Below are positions 1 through 7,494 of a stretch of 9,205 nt of DNA, in pieces. Positions within the stretch are counted from its first letter, which is position 1; the number at the start of each line of letters is the position of its first letter. The DNA comes from Chitinophagaceae bacterium (GTDB lineage Bacteria > Bacteroidota > Bacteroidia > Chitinophagales > Chitinophagaceae), in contig CANIMM010000112.1 in the NCBI GenBank assembly GCA_947468255.1, forward strand, positions 1 through 9,205. The letters run 5' to 3'. The notes under the pieces are model-generated. The model was not told the DNA's origin. It ran no database searches and saw only the letters and a program-made list of their open reading frames with translations. A program made the translations under genes and the position numbers.

Positions 1-121
1 TAATTGATATCTTGTTTGCACTTTTATGCCCACTGTAGGCTAAATGAGTAAAAGGGTATCATTGGTATAATTTTTTTTCTTGATATTTTTTAAATCCTAA
101 CTCTTTAAGTTGCGATTATCT

Positions 122-129
122 TACATTCG
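122..129 (+). promoter_or_regulatory. Possible -7 promoter element (TACATTCG) of the deacetylase operon
   Basis: The octamer fits TAnnTTCG, a one-base variant of the Bacteroidota -7 consensus TAnnTTTG. It ends 18 nt before the deacetylase ATG, which would give a leader of about 12 nt. No TTTG or TTG lies at the expected 19-23 nt upstream spacing, so support is the -7 match and the position only. The rest of positions 1-147 is AT-rich and shows no gene. Confidence 0.35.
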
Positions 130-147
130 TTAAATAATCAAAGTCGT

Positions 148-2643
148 ATGATAAAACCTATTGCTATTCTAATTTTCTTATTGAATTCGCTATTGGCCAT
201 TGCTCAAACTCCCAAAAGCTATACTTCTTCTGAAATATTGCTTCAATTAAAAAAACTGCCAGTACTTGGATCTGTTTTATATATAGCCGCCCATCCTGAT
301 GATGAAAACACCAGATTGCTGGCTTATCTGGCGAATGAAAAATTGTACCGAACTGGTTATTTAAGTTTGACAAGAGGTGATGGTGGGCAAAATTTAATTG
401 GTGATGAGCAGGGTATTGATTTGGGTTTAGTAAGGACACAGGAATTATTGTCGGCTCGAAGAATAGATGGGGCTGAACAATTTTTCAGCAGGGCCTATGA
501 TTTTGGATTTAGTAAATCTTCTGAGGAGGCATTGCGTTTATGGGGGCACGATAAAATATTGAGTGATGTAGTTTGGGTTATACGAAAATTCCAACCAGAT
601 ATATTGATTGCCCGTTTTCCGGAAGATAGCAGGGCGGGTCATGGTCATCACGCAGCTTCGGGTATCCTTGCCCGGGAGGCTTTTGATGCAGCAGCAGATC
701 CTGCCAAATTTCCCGAACAGTTATCAAAAGGCGTTACCATTTGGCAGGCCAAGCGATTACTTTGGAATACCTTTAATTTTGGCAGTGGCAATACACAAAG
801 CGAGGATCAGTTTAAGCTCGATGTGGGGATGTACAATCCGCTGCTGGGAAAAGGGTATGGTGAAATTGCGGCTCTTAGCAGAAGTCAGCACAAAAGCCAG
901 GGATTTGGAGTTTCGGCTCAGAGGGGAACTGTGACTGAATATTTTACCACTATAAAAGGAGAGCAACCCGTGAGCGATTTGATGGATGGGGTAAGCACGA
1001 ATTGGGGCAGGCTAAACAATAACAATTTATCCAAACTTTCTGTAAATCTGGCATCCAGTTTCTCTGCTGAACACCCCGAAAAATCAGTGCCAGCCTTGGT
1101 GAATCTGTACAACATAGTTTCTTCGCTCAATGATGGCTACTGGAAAGCACAGAAATTAAAAGAAATTAAAAATTGTATAGAGGCTGCAAGTGGTTTATTT
1201 CTTGAAGCCACCACCAATAGTCAATACGCTGTTCAGGGTGATAGTGCAAAAATAACGGTGACTGCCAACAATCAATTGGGGTTGAATTTGAGTGTTATGG
1301 GTGCAACCATCGGCGATACCCATTACTTAATGGGTGAGCCAACTAAAAACAGTAATCTTTCAATTACAAAAAATATTTTCATTAGCGCTGCTGATGTAAA
1401 AAATGCGCAACCTTTTTGGCTAGCCATCCCAATGGACAAAGGAAGTTTCAATGTAGCGGATCCTCTAAAAATAGGAATGGCAGAAAATACGCCATTTCAA
1501 ATTAAGTTGGATGTAACAATAGAAGGCACCAATTTTACTTTCACCAAACCAGTCCGATATAAAACTACAGATCCGGTCAGGGGGGAGTTATACCAGCCAT
1601 TTACTATTCTTCCAGTGGCGGATGTGAAATTCGAAAAGGATATTTATTTGTTAAAGAATAAAGATTCATTGCATGTAGATATGCGGGTAGTTCCCAATAT
1701 TGATTTGCAGGGTGATTTACAAGTGCAAGCAACTTTACAGGATAAGCAAGGGAGTATAACCAACAAAAAAGATTTTCCCTTGAAAGCCATTTCAAAAGAC
1801 AAGCCGGTTTTATTTGAGGTCCAATTGCCGCAAAATAATTTGTCGGGTGGAATTTCAATCGTACATGCTGTATTAAATGGCGGAGATAATAAATTATCAA
1901 GTTCAAACAGTTATAAAAGAGTAATCAGTTACGACCATATTCCTTCCATCGTTTATCAGAAAGAAGCTACTACCAAATCCGTTTTTGCAGATATAAAAAT
2001 TGACGGAAAACTAGTGGGCTATATACCAGGGGCAGGAGATAAAGTGCCGCTGGCATTACAGGAAATGGGGTATAAAGTGGTGGTACTTTCAGAAAAAGAG
2101 ATCAAGGCAGGGAAGCTGCATAGCTATGATGCAATTGTAACTGGCGTGAGGGCATACAATATCAATGATTGGATGAATTCTATTTATGATGTGCTGATGG
2201 ATTATGTGAAGGAGGGTGGTATATTGCTTTGTCAGTATAATACCAGTAACCAGATCGGACCTGTAAAAGCAAAGATTTCGCCATACCCGTTTACCATTAG
2301 TCGCAGCCGGGTTACGGATGAAGAAGCAACAGTGAATTTTTTATTGCCCAATCATCCAGCCTTGAATTATCCTAATAAAATTTCGGAAAAAGATTTTGAT
2401 GGATGGATTCAGGAGCGGAGCATTTACAATGCAGAAAAGGCTGACCCTGCTTACCAGCGAATTTTGAGTATGAAAGATCCTTCCGAAACTGAGCAGGACG
2501 GCTCTTTAATTATTGCCAATTATGGAAAGGGAAGATTTGTATACACCGGGTTAGTCTTTTTTCGGGAACTGCCTGCAGGAGTTGCAGGGGCTTATCGTTT
2601 GTTTGCCAATCTGATAGCATTACCCGAAAAAGGTAAAAAATAA
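148..2643 (+). CDS. Secreted PIG-L/LmbE-family deacetylase with C-terminal amidotransferase-like domain
   Basis: This 831-residue protein is predicted to be an exported metal-dependent N-deacetylase of the PIG-L (LmbE) superfamily, which removes acetyl groups from N-acetylglucosamine-type amides. Residues 1-20 form a signal peptide (hydrophobic stretch ending AIAQ). The catalytic domain follows: AAHPDDE at residues 47-53 supplies the usual Zn ligands His49 and Asp52 and the general base Asp51, and GHGHH at 164-168 supplies the third ligand (H165 or H168). Classical family members (MshB, BshB) have about 230-300 residues; here some 550 more follow. Residues about 350-610 look beta-rich. Residues about 624-700 (GYIPGAGD, then GGILLCQYN) resemble a class-I glutamine-amidotransferase/ThuA-like Rossmann fold, with no catalytic triad that I can assign. 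It heads a likely operon with a small membrane protein and a Na+ symporter. The substrate is unknown. Family assignment is firm; role is inferred. Confidence 0.9.
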   Translation: MIKPIAILIFLLNSLLAIAQTPKSYTSSEILLQLKKLPVLGSVLYIAAHPDDENTRLLAYLANEKLYRTGYLSLTRGDGGQNLIGDEQGIDLGLVRTQELLSARRIDGAEQFFSRAYDFGFSKSSEEALRLWGHDKILSDVVWVIRKFQPDILIARFPEDSRAGHGHHAASGILAREAFDAAADPAKFPEQLSKGVTIWQAKRLLWNTFNFGSGNTQSEDQFKLDVGMYNPLLGKGYGEIAALSRSQHKSQGFGVSAQRGTVTEYFTTIKGEQPVSDLMDGVSTNWGRLNNNNLSKLSVNLASSFSAEHPEKSVPALVNLYNIVSSLNDGYWKAQKLKEIKNCIEAASGLFLEATTNSQYAVQGDSAKITVTANNQLGLNLSVMGATIGDTHYLMGEPTKNSNLSITKNIFISAADVKNAQPFWLAIPMDKGSFNVADPLKIGMAENTPFQIKLDVTIEGTNFTFTKPVRYKTTDPVRGELYQPFTILPVADVKFEKDIYLLKNKDSLHVDMRVVPNIDLQGDLQVQATLQDKQGSITNKKDFPLKAISKDKPVLFEVQLPQNNLSGGISIVHAVLNGGDNKLSSSNSYKRVISYDHIPSIVYQKEATTKSVFADIKIDGKLVGYIPGAGDKVPLALQEMGYKVVVLSEKEIKAGKLHSYDAIVTGVRAYNINDWMNSIYDVLMDYVKEGGILLCQYNTSNQIGPVKAKISPYPFTISRSRVTDEEATVNFLLPNHPALNYPNKISEKDFDGWIQERSIYNAEKADPAYQRILSMKDPSETEQDGSLIIANYGKGRFVYTGLVFFRELPAGVAGAYRLFANLIALPEKGKK

Positions 2644-2667
2644 TTCACTTCGTAAAAAGTTAGTTGT

Positions 2668-2772
2668 ATGCGCGATGAAAAATCATATTGGAAAAAATGG
2701 TATTTGGGTGTAATCATCGTATTATTATTACAGATGATGGCATATTATTTTATTACGGTTTGCTATCAATAA
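2668..2772 (+). CDS. Small single-span membrane protein (34 aa) between deacetylase and symporter
   Basis: This short frame starts at ATG 2668, 24 nt after the deacetylase stop, and ends at TAA 2772, 69 nt before the symporter ATG. The product begins MRDEKSYWKKWYLG and continues with one hydrophobic stretch (residues about 12-33, rich in Ile, Leu, Val, Met and Tyr) to the C-terminus. The charged, lysine-rich N-terminus followed by one membrane span predicts an N-in/C-out inner-membrane protein. No family name can be given. Several SSS transporters are known to have a small co-encoded membrane partner (ActP with YjcH, PanF with YhdT), so a symporter accessory role is a reasonable inference. 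No strong ribosome binding site is visible, as is usual in Bacteroidota. A frame this short could occur by chance, but its order of charged head then clean span, and its position inside the unit, favour a real gene. Confidence 0.6.
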   Translation: MRDEKSYWKKWYLGVIIVLLLQMMAYYFITVCYQ

Positions 2773-2841
2773 ATTATCGTTGTTTATAGGGAATGGTATA
2801 GCGTTTAAGAAAATTTAAAAATAAACAAAGTTTGAGTTCAA

Positions 2842-4476
2842 ATGAGTACAATTGATTGGGTTATATTAATTACTACCCTTTGCGGCATCATTATTTACGG
2901 CATGTATAAAAGCCGCGCCACAAAGAATTTGGATGGTTACTTTTTGAGTAATCGTAGTTTGCCCTGGTATATGGTACTGTTGAGTATTATGGGTACACAG
3001 GCGAGTGCCGTTACTTTTTTAAGTGCACCTGGTCAGGCCTATTCTGACGGGATGCGTTTTGTGCAATATTATTTCGGCCTGCCCCTGGCGATGATCGTAA
3101 TCTGTATTTTCTTTGTGCCCGTTTTTAGAAAATTAAAAGTGTATACCGCCTATGAGTTTTTGGAAAATCGTTTTGACCTTAAAACAAGGTCGCTTACTTC
3201 TGCCTTATTTTTGATTTCACGCGGCTTATCAACTGGTATTAGTATTTACGCACCTTCCATTATATTGAGTTCTCTTTTAGGCTGGAATATTTATTATACC
3301 AATTTGGTGATGGGTGGATTGCTCATTATATATACAATGAGTGGAGGTGCCCGGGCGGTAGCTTATACGCAGCAATTACAATTGATCATTATAATTGCCG
3401 GTATGTTTTTAGCAGGGTATATGGTAATTAACCTGCTACCTGCGGGGATGGGTTTTTCGGATGCGGTAAAAGTGGCAGGCAGCCAGGGGAAAATGAATAT
3501 TATCACCACAGGGTTTACCAATCAGCATTTTGATTGGAAGGATAAATACAATATCTGGAGCGGATTGTTGGGGGGCTTTTTTTTGTCGCTGAGTTATTTT
3601 GGGGCCGACCAAAGTCAGGTTGGCCGATACCTTACAGCCAAGTCGGATAAGGAAAGTAAGATTGGATTATTAACCAATGGGTTGGTGAAAGTGCCCATGC
3701 AGTTCCTTATTTTATTGGTGGGCATCTTAGTGTTTTCTTTTTATCAGTATCACAAGGCGCCTATTTATTTTGACGAAGCAAAAGTGATTGTTGCAAAAAA
3801 AACAGTGTATAAAGATTCGTTGATCAGTTTGGAAAACCAATACAGTTATGCCTTAACTGGCAATAATTCAGCGCTTGCTACTGAACTGCGCGCTCAATTT
3901 AAGTCGGTATTAAAAAAGGCAATTCCGGGCGATGATGCCAATGATACCAATTTTATATTTCTTCGTTTTGTGATTGATAATTTACCCAAGGGGCTGGTAG
4001 GGTTATTAATTGCTGTTATATTTTTGGCAGCATGGGGTAGTATTGCGGCTGCCTTAAATTCACTTGCCTCCTGCACGGTGGTGGATTTCCATAAAAAATT
4101 CATTAATAAAAATTGTACAGAAGCCGTGGATTATAATATTTCAAGGTGGTATACATTTGGCTGGGGTGTGTTTTCAGTAGTGGTAGCCATGTTTGCCTAT
4201 AATCTGGGCAATAGCCTCATTGAGGCGGTTAATATTTTGGGATCGTTATTTTACGGAGTGATATTGGGAATTTTTTTGGTAGCATTCTGGATCAATTATG
4301 TGAAGGGAAATGCTATTTTTATTGCAGCAGTGATATCAGAGTTATTGGTAATTCTAATCTATAACCTCAATCTGGTTTCCTTTTTATGGTTGAATGTGAT
4401 TGGGGTAGTATTGGTAATCTTCTTTGGAGTGTTGATACAATTGATTTTGCCTGCTAAAAGGAAAATCGGAACATAA
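2842..4476 (+). CDS. Sodium:solute symporter (SSS family)
   Basis: This 544-residue inner-membrane protein belongs to the solute:sodium symporter family (LeuT fold, related to SGLT, PutP and PanF), importing a solute with Na+. Hydrophobic spans run throughout, starting at residues 5-21. Family landmarks: the first core helix around SIMGTQASAVTFLSAPG (48-64), the GGARAVAYTQQLQ signature (168-180), ADQSQVGRYL (255-264), and GSIAAALNSLASCTVVDF (399-416), where Ser/Ala residues form the Na2 sodium site in structurally known members. Length is normal for the family. A hydrophilic stretch of about 70 residues (301-375) interrupts the spans and is charged and partly helical. The substrate cannot be read from sequence; linkage to a secreted deacetylase suggests a sugar, amino sugar or similar degradation product. 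No promoter was recognised between the small upstream gene and this one, so co-transcription is likely. It converges on the DUF2911 gene 46 nt downstream. Confidence 0.92.
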   Translation: MSTIDWVILITTLCGIIIYGMYKSRATKNLDGYFLSNRSLPWYMVLLSIMGTQASAVTFLSAPGQAYSDGMRFVQYYFGLPLAMIVICIFFVPVFRKLKVYTAYEFLENRFDLKTRSLTSALFLISRGLSTGISIYAPSIILSSLLGWNIYYTNLVMGGLLIIYTMSGGARAVAYTQQLQLIIIIAGMFLAGYMVINLLPAGMGFSDAVKVAGSQGKMNIITTGFTNQHFDWKDKYNIWSGLLGGFFLSLSYFGADQSQVGRYLTAKSDKESKIGLLTNGLVKVPMQFLILLVGILVFSFYQYHKAPIYFDEAKVIVAKKTVYKDSLISLENQYSYALTGNNSALATELRAQFKSVLKKAIPGDDANDTNFIFLRFVIDNLPKGLVGLLIAVIFLAAWGSIAAALNSLASCTVVDFHKKFINKNCTEAVDYNISRWYTFGWGVFSVVVAMFAYNLGNSLIEAVNILGSLFYGVILGIFLVAFWINYVKGNAIFIAAVISELLVILIYNLNLVSFLWLNVIGVVLVIFFGVLIQLILPAKRKIGT

Positions 4477-4522
4477 ATTATCAGGCAATCAAAATGGTAA
4501 ATGAATTGAAGGTACTTGTTGA

Positions 4523-5371
4523 TTATTGCTGATTTGATTTTCTTTTTAATTCCTTTTGTAGCTGTTCATTCATTTTAACATAGTCTATGTTTTTTGCCTG
4601 CTTCGCAAGTTCCAGCGATAGTCGGGAGCTTTCCATCGCTTCTGTTGTGAAGCCCATTTCTTTTTGAATCTTGGCTTTGTATAAATACATCCAATATGCT
4701 TTTGGATAGGCATCGGTTGCTTTATTTGCATTTTCTAGCGCCTTGCTTAGGTTCCTATCGTACTCATAAAAAAATTGTGCCGCTTCCCAAAATGGTTTTT
4801 TATCAGTGAGCATTGCGGCATCAATTTGGTTGCGAATTTTTTCATTCAGGTTAGTCGTAATTGGAATGGTGATCAATTTCTTTTCCCAATGCAACTGTAA
4901 TTCACAACTCGTTGGCTCAACGTCTGTAAATTGAAAGGTCAATAGTTCAGCCTTTTCTTTTGTATGGGTTGGAGCTACTTTAAAGCGAATCACATCCATT
5001 GATTCCTTATAATCTTCTGTGCCTTTGTTGGAAATCCCTTTGTTTAAGATGATTTCCCAGTTTTCTTCTCCGGGAATGGTGTATAGGGCATATTTGCCTG
5101 AATCAATCTTTTTTCCAAAAATTTCAACAGGCTCCGAAAAAAATAATTTTGCAGGAGTATTTGCGCTGGTGTTCCACAATTTACCATAGGCAACCAAGTC
5201 TCCGAAAACCCTTCTGCCTTTTGCTCCGGATCGAGTGTAGCTAAGCTCAATATTACCGAGGCCGAACGCTTGTTTAATGGTTTGAGAGGGGGAAGGAGAG
5301 GGGAGTCGAACCTGAGCTTGGAGCGTATTGATAATAAACAATGCCATGTAAAAAAGGAGTATTTTTTTCAT
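4523..5371 (-). CDS. Secreted DUF2911-domain protein with TPR-like C-terminus
   Basis: The product (282 residues from the chosen start) has a signal peptide, MKKILLFYMALF to LQAQ (residues 1-20), so it is predicted to be periplasmic or surface exposed. Residues about 25-165 match DUF2911: SPSQTIKQAFGLGNIELSYT, then GRRVFGDLVAYGKLWNTSAN (positions 52-71) and SGKYALYTIPGEENWEIILNK (91-111). DUF2911 is common in Bacteroidota and has no established biochemical role. Residues about 190-265 are amphipathic helices resembling TPR repeats, which usually bind other proteins. A longer reading from an ATG at 5401 adds MGFKKNKKIH; the internal Met was preferred because it gives a standard signal peptide, but the longer form is not excluded. 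The gene ends 46 nt from the convergent symporter gene. A candidate -7 element lies at 5492-5499. Confidence 0.87.
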   Translation of the reverse strand: MKKILLFYMALFIINTLQAQVRLPSPSPSQTIKQAFGLGNIELSYTRSGAKGRRVFGDLVAYGKLWNTSANTPAKLFFSEPVEIFGKKIDSGKYALYTIPGEENWEIILNKGISNKGTEDYKESMDVIRFKVAPTHTKEKAELLTFQFTDVEPTSCELQLHWEKKLITIPITTNLNEKIRNQIDAAMLTDKKPFWEAAQFFYEYDRNLSKALENANKATDAYPKAYWMYLYKAKIQKEMGFTTEAMESSRLSLELAKQAKNIDYVKMNEQLQKELKRKSNQQ

Positions 5372-5491
5372 GTGAATCTTTTTATTTTTTTTGAAGCCCA
5401 TTTGATTGAAAGTTCATCGAATTCGATTTTTATTTCTTTCAGTTGTTATAATGTACAAACAGAAGCTATTTTCTTGCGAGTAAGTTCAATA

Positions 5492-5499
5492 CAAATTTA
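5492..5499 (-). promoter_or_regulatory. Candidate -7 element (TAAATTTG) for the DUF2911 gene
   Basis: On the minus strand this reads TAAATTTG, an exact match to the Bacteroidota -7 consensus TAnnTTTG. The nearest upstream TTG (plus-strand CAA at 5527-5529) is 27 nt away, longer than the usual 19-23 nt, so the -33 part is weak. Transcription from here would give a leader of roughly 110 nt before the ATG at 5371. It implies that the DUF2911 gene can be transcribed independently of the upstream DUF62-family gene. Confidence 0.4.
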
Positions 5500-5542
5500 A
5501 GGGATTGCATTTTGAGCCAGTTAAATCAATTGTAAAAATTGG

Positions 5543-6373
5543 CTATTCGAAATACACCTTCACTGTTTGGTAAAAGAGTCGATTATTAAGGTACTGGTGT
5601 TGGGGTTGGTTTTGTTTTTCCGAAAATCCTTGCAAACCAAAAAGGCCAGCGGCATTTCCTTTGTTGATGGCAATTTCAAGATAGTCTGCAGAATTAAATA
5701 GGGCTAATTTTTCACCTTCTTGTACATCTGCGTAGGTATCACATATTTTTTCAATGATCTCGTCTCTTTTAAAAACAATTTTAAAGCTTCGGCCTTTTCG
5801 TTGTTCTTCAAAATCTTCACGGGTAATATTAACAATTACGTTTTCGAAATTATCAATAAAAATAATCTGGCCTTCCATCCAATTGGCACCTAGTAGAGGC
5901 CGTAAAGGATTTTTTACCTGGATGGAAACGGAGCTATCTCCAATTTGATCCAGCGTTTTACCACTCAAAATATCATTAAAAGCCTTTGCGAAAATAGTGG
6001 TGCAGTAGAGGGTGTTTTTTCTTTTATTTTTTTCAAGTGCAAGTGCCACCACTTTTTGTGGAATTTCTTCCAGTATCATGGTGAGCAATCCATTGTCACC
6101 ACATCCGATATATTGTCCATTATGTTCAGCCAGCAGCATGTGTTCGGGCTTTTCGTCAAACAAGTTCACCAGAATTAGGTGACAGGTGCCTACAGGAAAA
6201 TTTTTTATGGCATTTCTACACACATAGGCTGCCTGAGGGTAGTTGAATGGGGATATTTGGTGGGAGATATCCACCAGTGTAAAAAAGTCACTTGCCTGTA
6301 ACAACTGCCCTTTTACTGCCCCAGCAAGGAAATCATGCTGGCCAATATCAGAAGTAAGTGTTAGAATCGGCAT
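5543..6373 (-). CDS. DUF62 / SAM hydroxide adenosyltransferase-family protein, atypical active site
   Basis: The 276-residue product has the two-domain layout of the DUF62 family, which includes SAM hydrolases (SAM to adenosine plus methionine) and the fluorinase/chlorinase enzymes. Visible landmarks: LTSDIGQHDFLAGAVKG at the N-terminus (6-22), VDISHQISPF (34-43), CGDNGLL (91-97, equivalent to the usual PDNGLL), FIDNFENVIVNI (172-183) starting the C-terminal barrel, and FNSADYLEIAINKGNAAGLFG (226-246). Length is typical and there is no signal peptide, so it is cytoplasmic. The Asp-Arg-His set known from archaeal SAM hydrolases is not seen at the aligned places: the usual DPGVGxxR segment is NLFDEKPE (70-78), and the usual FHGRD segment is LYCTT (122-126). 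This may be a trait of the Bacteroidota branch. Family membership is secure; SAM hydrolysis is doubtful without a test. It lies between two same-strand genes with gaps of about 160 nt, so it is probably transcribed alone. Confidence 0.85.
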   Translation of the reverse strand: MPILTLTSDIGQHDFLAGAVKGQLLQASDFFTLVDISHQISPFNYPQAAYVCRNAIKNFPVGTCHLILVNLFDEKPEHMLLAEHNGQYIGCGDNGLLTMILEEIPQKVVALALEKNKRKNTLYCTTIFAKAFNDILSGKTLDQIGDSSVSIQVKNPLRPLLGANWMEGQIIFIDNFENVIVNITREDFEEQRKGRSFKIVFKRDEIIEKICDTYADVQEGEKLALFNSADYLEIAINKGNAAGLFGLQGFSEKQNQPQHQYLNNRLFYQTVKVYFE

Positions 6374-6420
6374 TTTTGTAATGGATGTTTGGTTGGATTT
6401 ACTATTGTGGAATAGTAAAA

Positions 6421-6428
6421 CGAAATTA
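6421..6428 (-). promoter_or_regulatory. Possible -7 element (TAATTTCG) for the DUF62-family gene
   Basis: On the minus strand this reads TAATTTCG followed by T, the TAnnTTCGT variant also found at three other promoter positions in this window. It lies 47 nt upstream of the start at 6373. No TTG is found at the usual distance upstream. The rest of 6374-6535 holds no gene or convincing hairpin. Confidence 0.35.
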
Positions 6429-6535
6429 AATTGGTTTGATCCGTTCGTTTAAAGCTTTGCTATTGACTGATCGGCGCTTCCCATTGATTTGAATAATTAT
6501 TTAAAATTAGTGGTTATATAGTATTAATTATTGTC

Positions 6536-7345
6536 CTATTTAACCAATTCTCCGTTTTTATAGAAGAATTTCCTTACTAGTTTGTCTGTAAGGGAAGGGA
6601 AAAATTTATTCATAAAAACGGTTTGCAAGCCGCTAAAGGAAAGCACCAGGGTTCTTTTCTTTTTTTCAATGGCTTTGATAATATGGTTGGCGCAATCCTG
6701 AGAGCTCATGAGGTCTCTTTCATTCAGGGGACTTTCTCCTTGCGCATATCCCTTGCTGTTCAGAGCTGCATTGCGGATATTGCTACGGGTAAAACCCGGG
6801 CAAACCCACATTACATTTACACCGCTATCCAATAATTCTGTTCGAATAGCCTCCAGCCAGCCATTAACGGCAAATTTCGATGCGGAATACCCGCTTCTTC
6901 CGGGAAGGCCACGGTACCCTGCAATGGATGAAACGCCAACAATGGTCCCTTTTCTTTTGATGATGGAGTCGAGTGCAAGTTTGGTGCAATATACTGTACC
7001 AAAAAAATTGACATCCATTACTTTTTTTATTACCCCTACCTCAGCATCTGTTAGCAGGGCCCTCATGCTGATACCTGCATTATTAATAAGAATGTCGATG
7101 CCACCAAAGGTTTCAATGGTAGAATCGATAAAATTTTTGCAATCATCATAGCGGCTCACGTCTGCAACCATGGTATGGAGCAGTTGGTTGGAATATTGCA
7201 CCTGGAGGCTATATAATTTATCTTGGTTTCGGCCGCAAGTAGCAATTTTGGCACCCAAAGGGATCAAAGCATCTACTAATGCCTTTCCAATTCCTTCACT
7301 TCCTCCGGTAATGGCAATCACTTTATTTTTAAAAAACTCACTCAT
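6536..7345 (-). CDS. SDR-family oxidoreductase (classical short-chain dehydrogenase)
   Basis: The 269-residue product is a classical Rossmann-fold short-chain dehydrogenase/reductase, using NAD(P)H to interconvert an alcohol and a carbonyl in the cytoplasm. Counting from the chosen Met: cofactor motif TGGSEGIG (13-20), NNAG (88-91), the active-site Asn in MDVNFFG (113), catalytic Ser140 in VSSIAG, and Tyr153-x-x-x-Lys157 in YSASK. All four catalytic residues are present. CPGFTRSNI (182-190) is the substrate/cofactor loop. The basic C-terminal stretch (KKKRTLVLS, later FMNKFFPSLTDKLVRKFF) resembles SDRs that touch membranes or act on lipids, but the substrate is unknown. An extended frame from a TTG at 7363 was rejected because that codon lies inside the promoter -7 element at 7361-7368. 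No partner gene is close: the DUF62 gene starts 162 nt downstream. Confidence 0.92.
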   Translation of the reverse strand: MSEFFKNKVIAITGGSEGIGKALVDALIPLGAKIATCGRNQDKLYSLQVQYSNQLLHTMVADVSRYDDCKNFIDSTIETFGGIDILINNAGISMRALLTDAEVGVIKKVMDVNFFGTVYCTKLALDSIIKRKGTIVGVSSIAGYRGLPGRSGYSASKFAVNGWLEAIRTELLDSGVNVMWVCPGFTRSNIRNAALNSKGYAQGESPLNERDLMSSQDCANHIIKAIEKKKRTLVLSFSGLQTVFMNKFFPSLTDKLVRKFFYKNGELVK

Positions 7346-7360
7346 ATGATAAATTATTAG

Positions 7361-7393
7361 CAAAAATAAGCGACTTCATCGGCTGTTTATCAA
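7361..7393 (-). promoter_or_regulatory. Promoter of the SDR gene (TTG-N22-TATTTTTG)
   Basis: On the minus strand the region reads TTG (7393-7391), a 22-nt spacer, then TATTTTTG (7368-7361), an exact match to the Bacteroidota -7 element TAnnTTTG. Transcription would start near 7354 and leave a leader of only about 10 nt before the ATG at 7345. It is divergent from the tRNA-Lys promoter, separated by about 50 nt. Confidence 0.6.
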
Positions 7394-7441
7394 TAATCTT
7401 AATAAAATTGTATAACTATGGGTGAAAGATCTTTAAAAAAC

Positions 7442-7472
7442 TTTGGCACTAAATGTTTTTACCCTATTTTTG
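7442..7472 (+). promoter_or_regulatory. Promoter of tRNA-Lys (TTTG-N19-TATTTTTG)
   Basis: TTTG at 7442-7445 and TATTTTTG at 7465-7472 are separated by 19 nt, an exact fit to the Bacteroidota consensus TTTG / TAnnTTTG. Transcription should start near 7478, about 50 nt before the tRNA. This is the best promoter in the window together with the one at 9155-9187. Confidence 0.75.
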
Positions 7473-7494
7473 CACTCCAAAATAAAACTCCGAC

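Noticed and set aside
4480..4533. Imperfect inverted repeat (ATCAGGCAATCAA / TTGATTATTGCTGAT) between the convergent symporter and DUF2911 genes
   Set aside because: The arms need gaps, the loop is about 26 nt, and there is no T-run, so it is not convincing as a terminator.
5270..5500. 76-codon open frame on the + strand
   Set aside because: It overlaps the 5' end of the DUF2911 gene antisense and the promoter region, with a composition typical of AT-rich noise.
5515..5544. Stem AGCCAGTT / AATTGGCT at the 3' end of the DUF62-family gene
   Set aside because: On the gene's own strand it contains an A-C mismatch, includes the stop codon, and lacks a T-run.
6708..7151. 147-codon open frame on the + strand
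   Set aside because: It is fully antisense to the SDR gene, whose motifs are all intact, and its translation shows no domain pattern.
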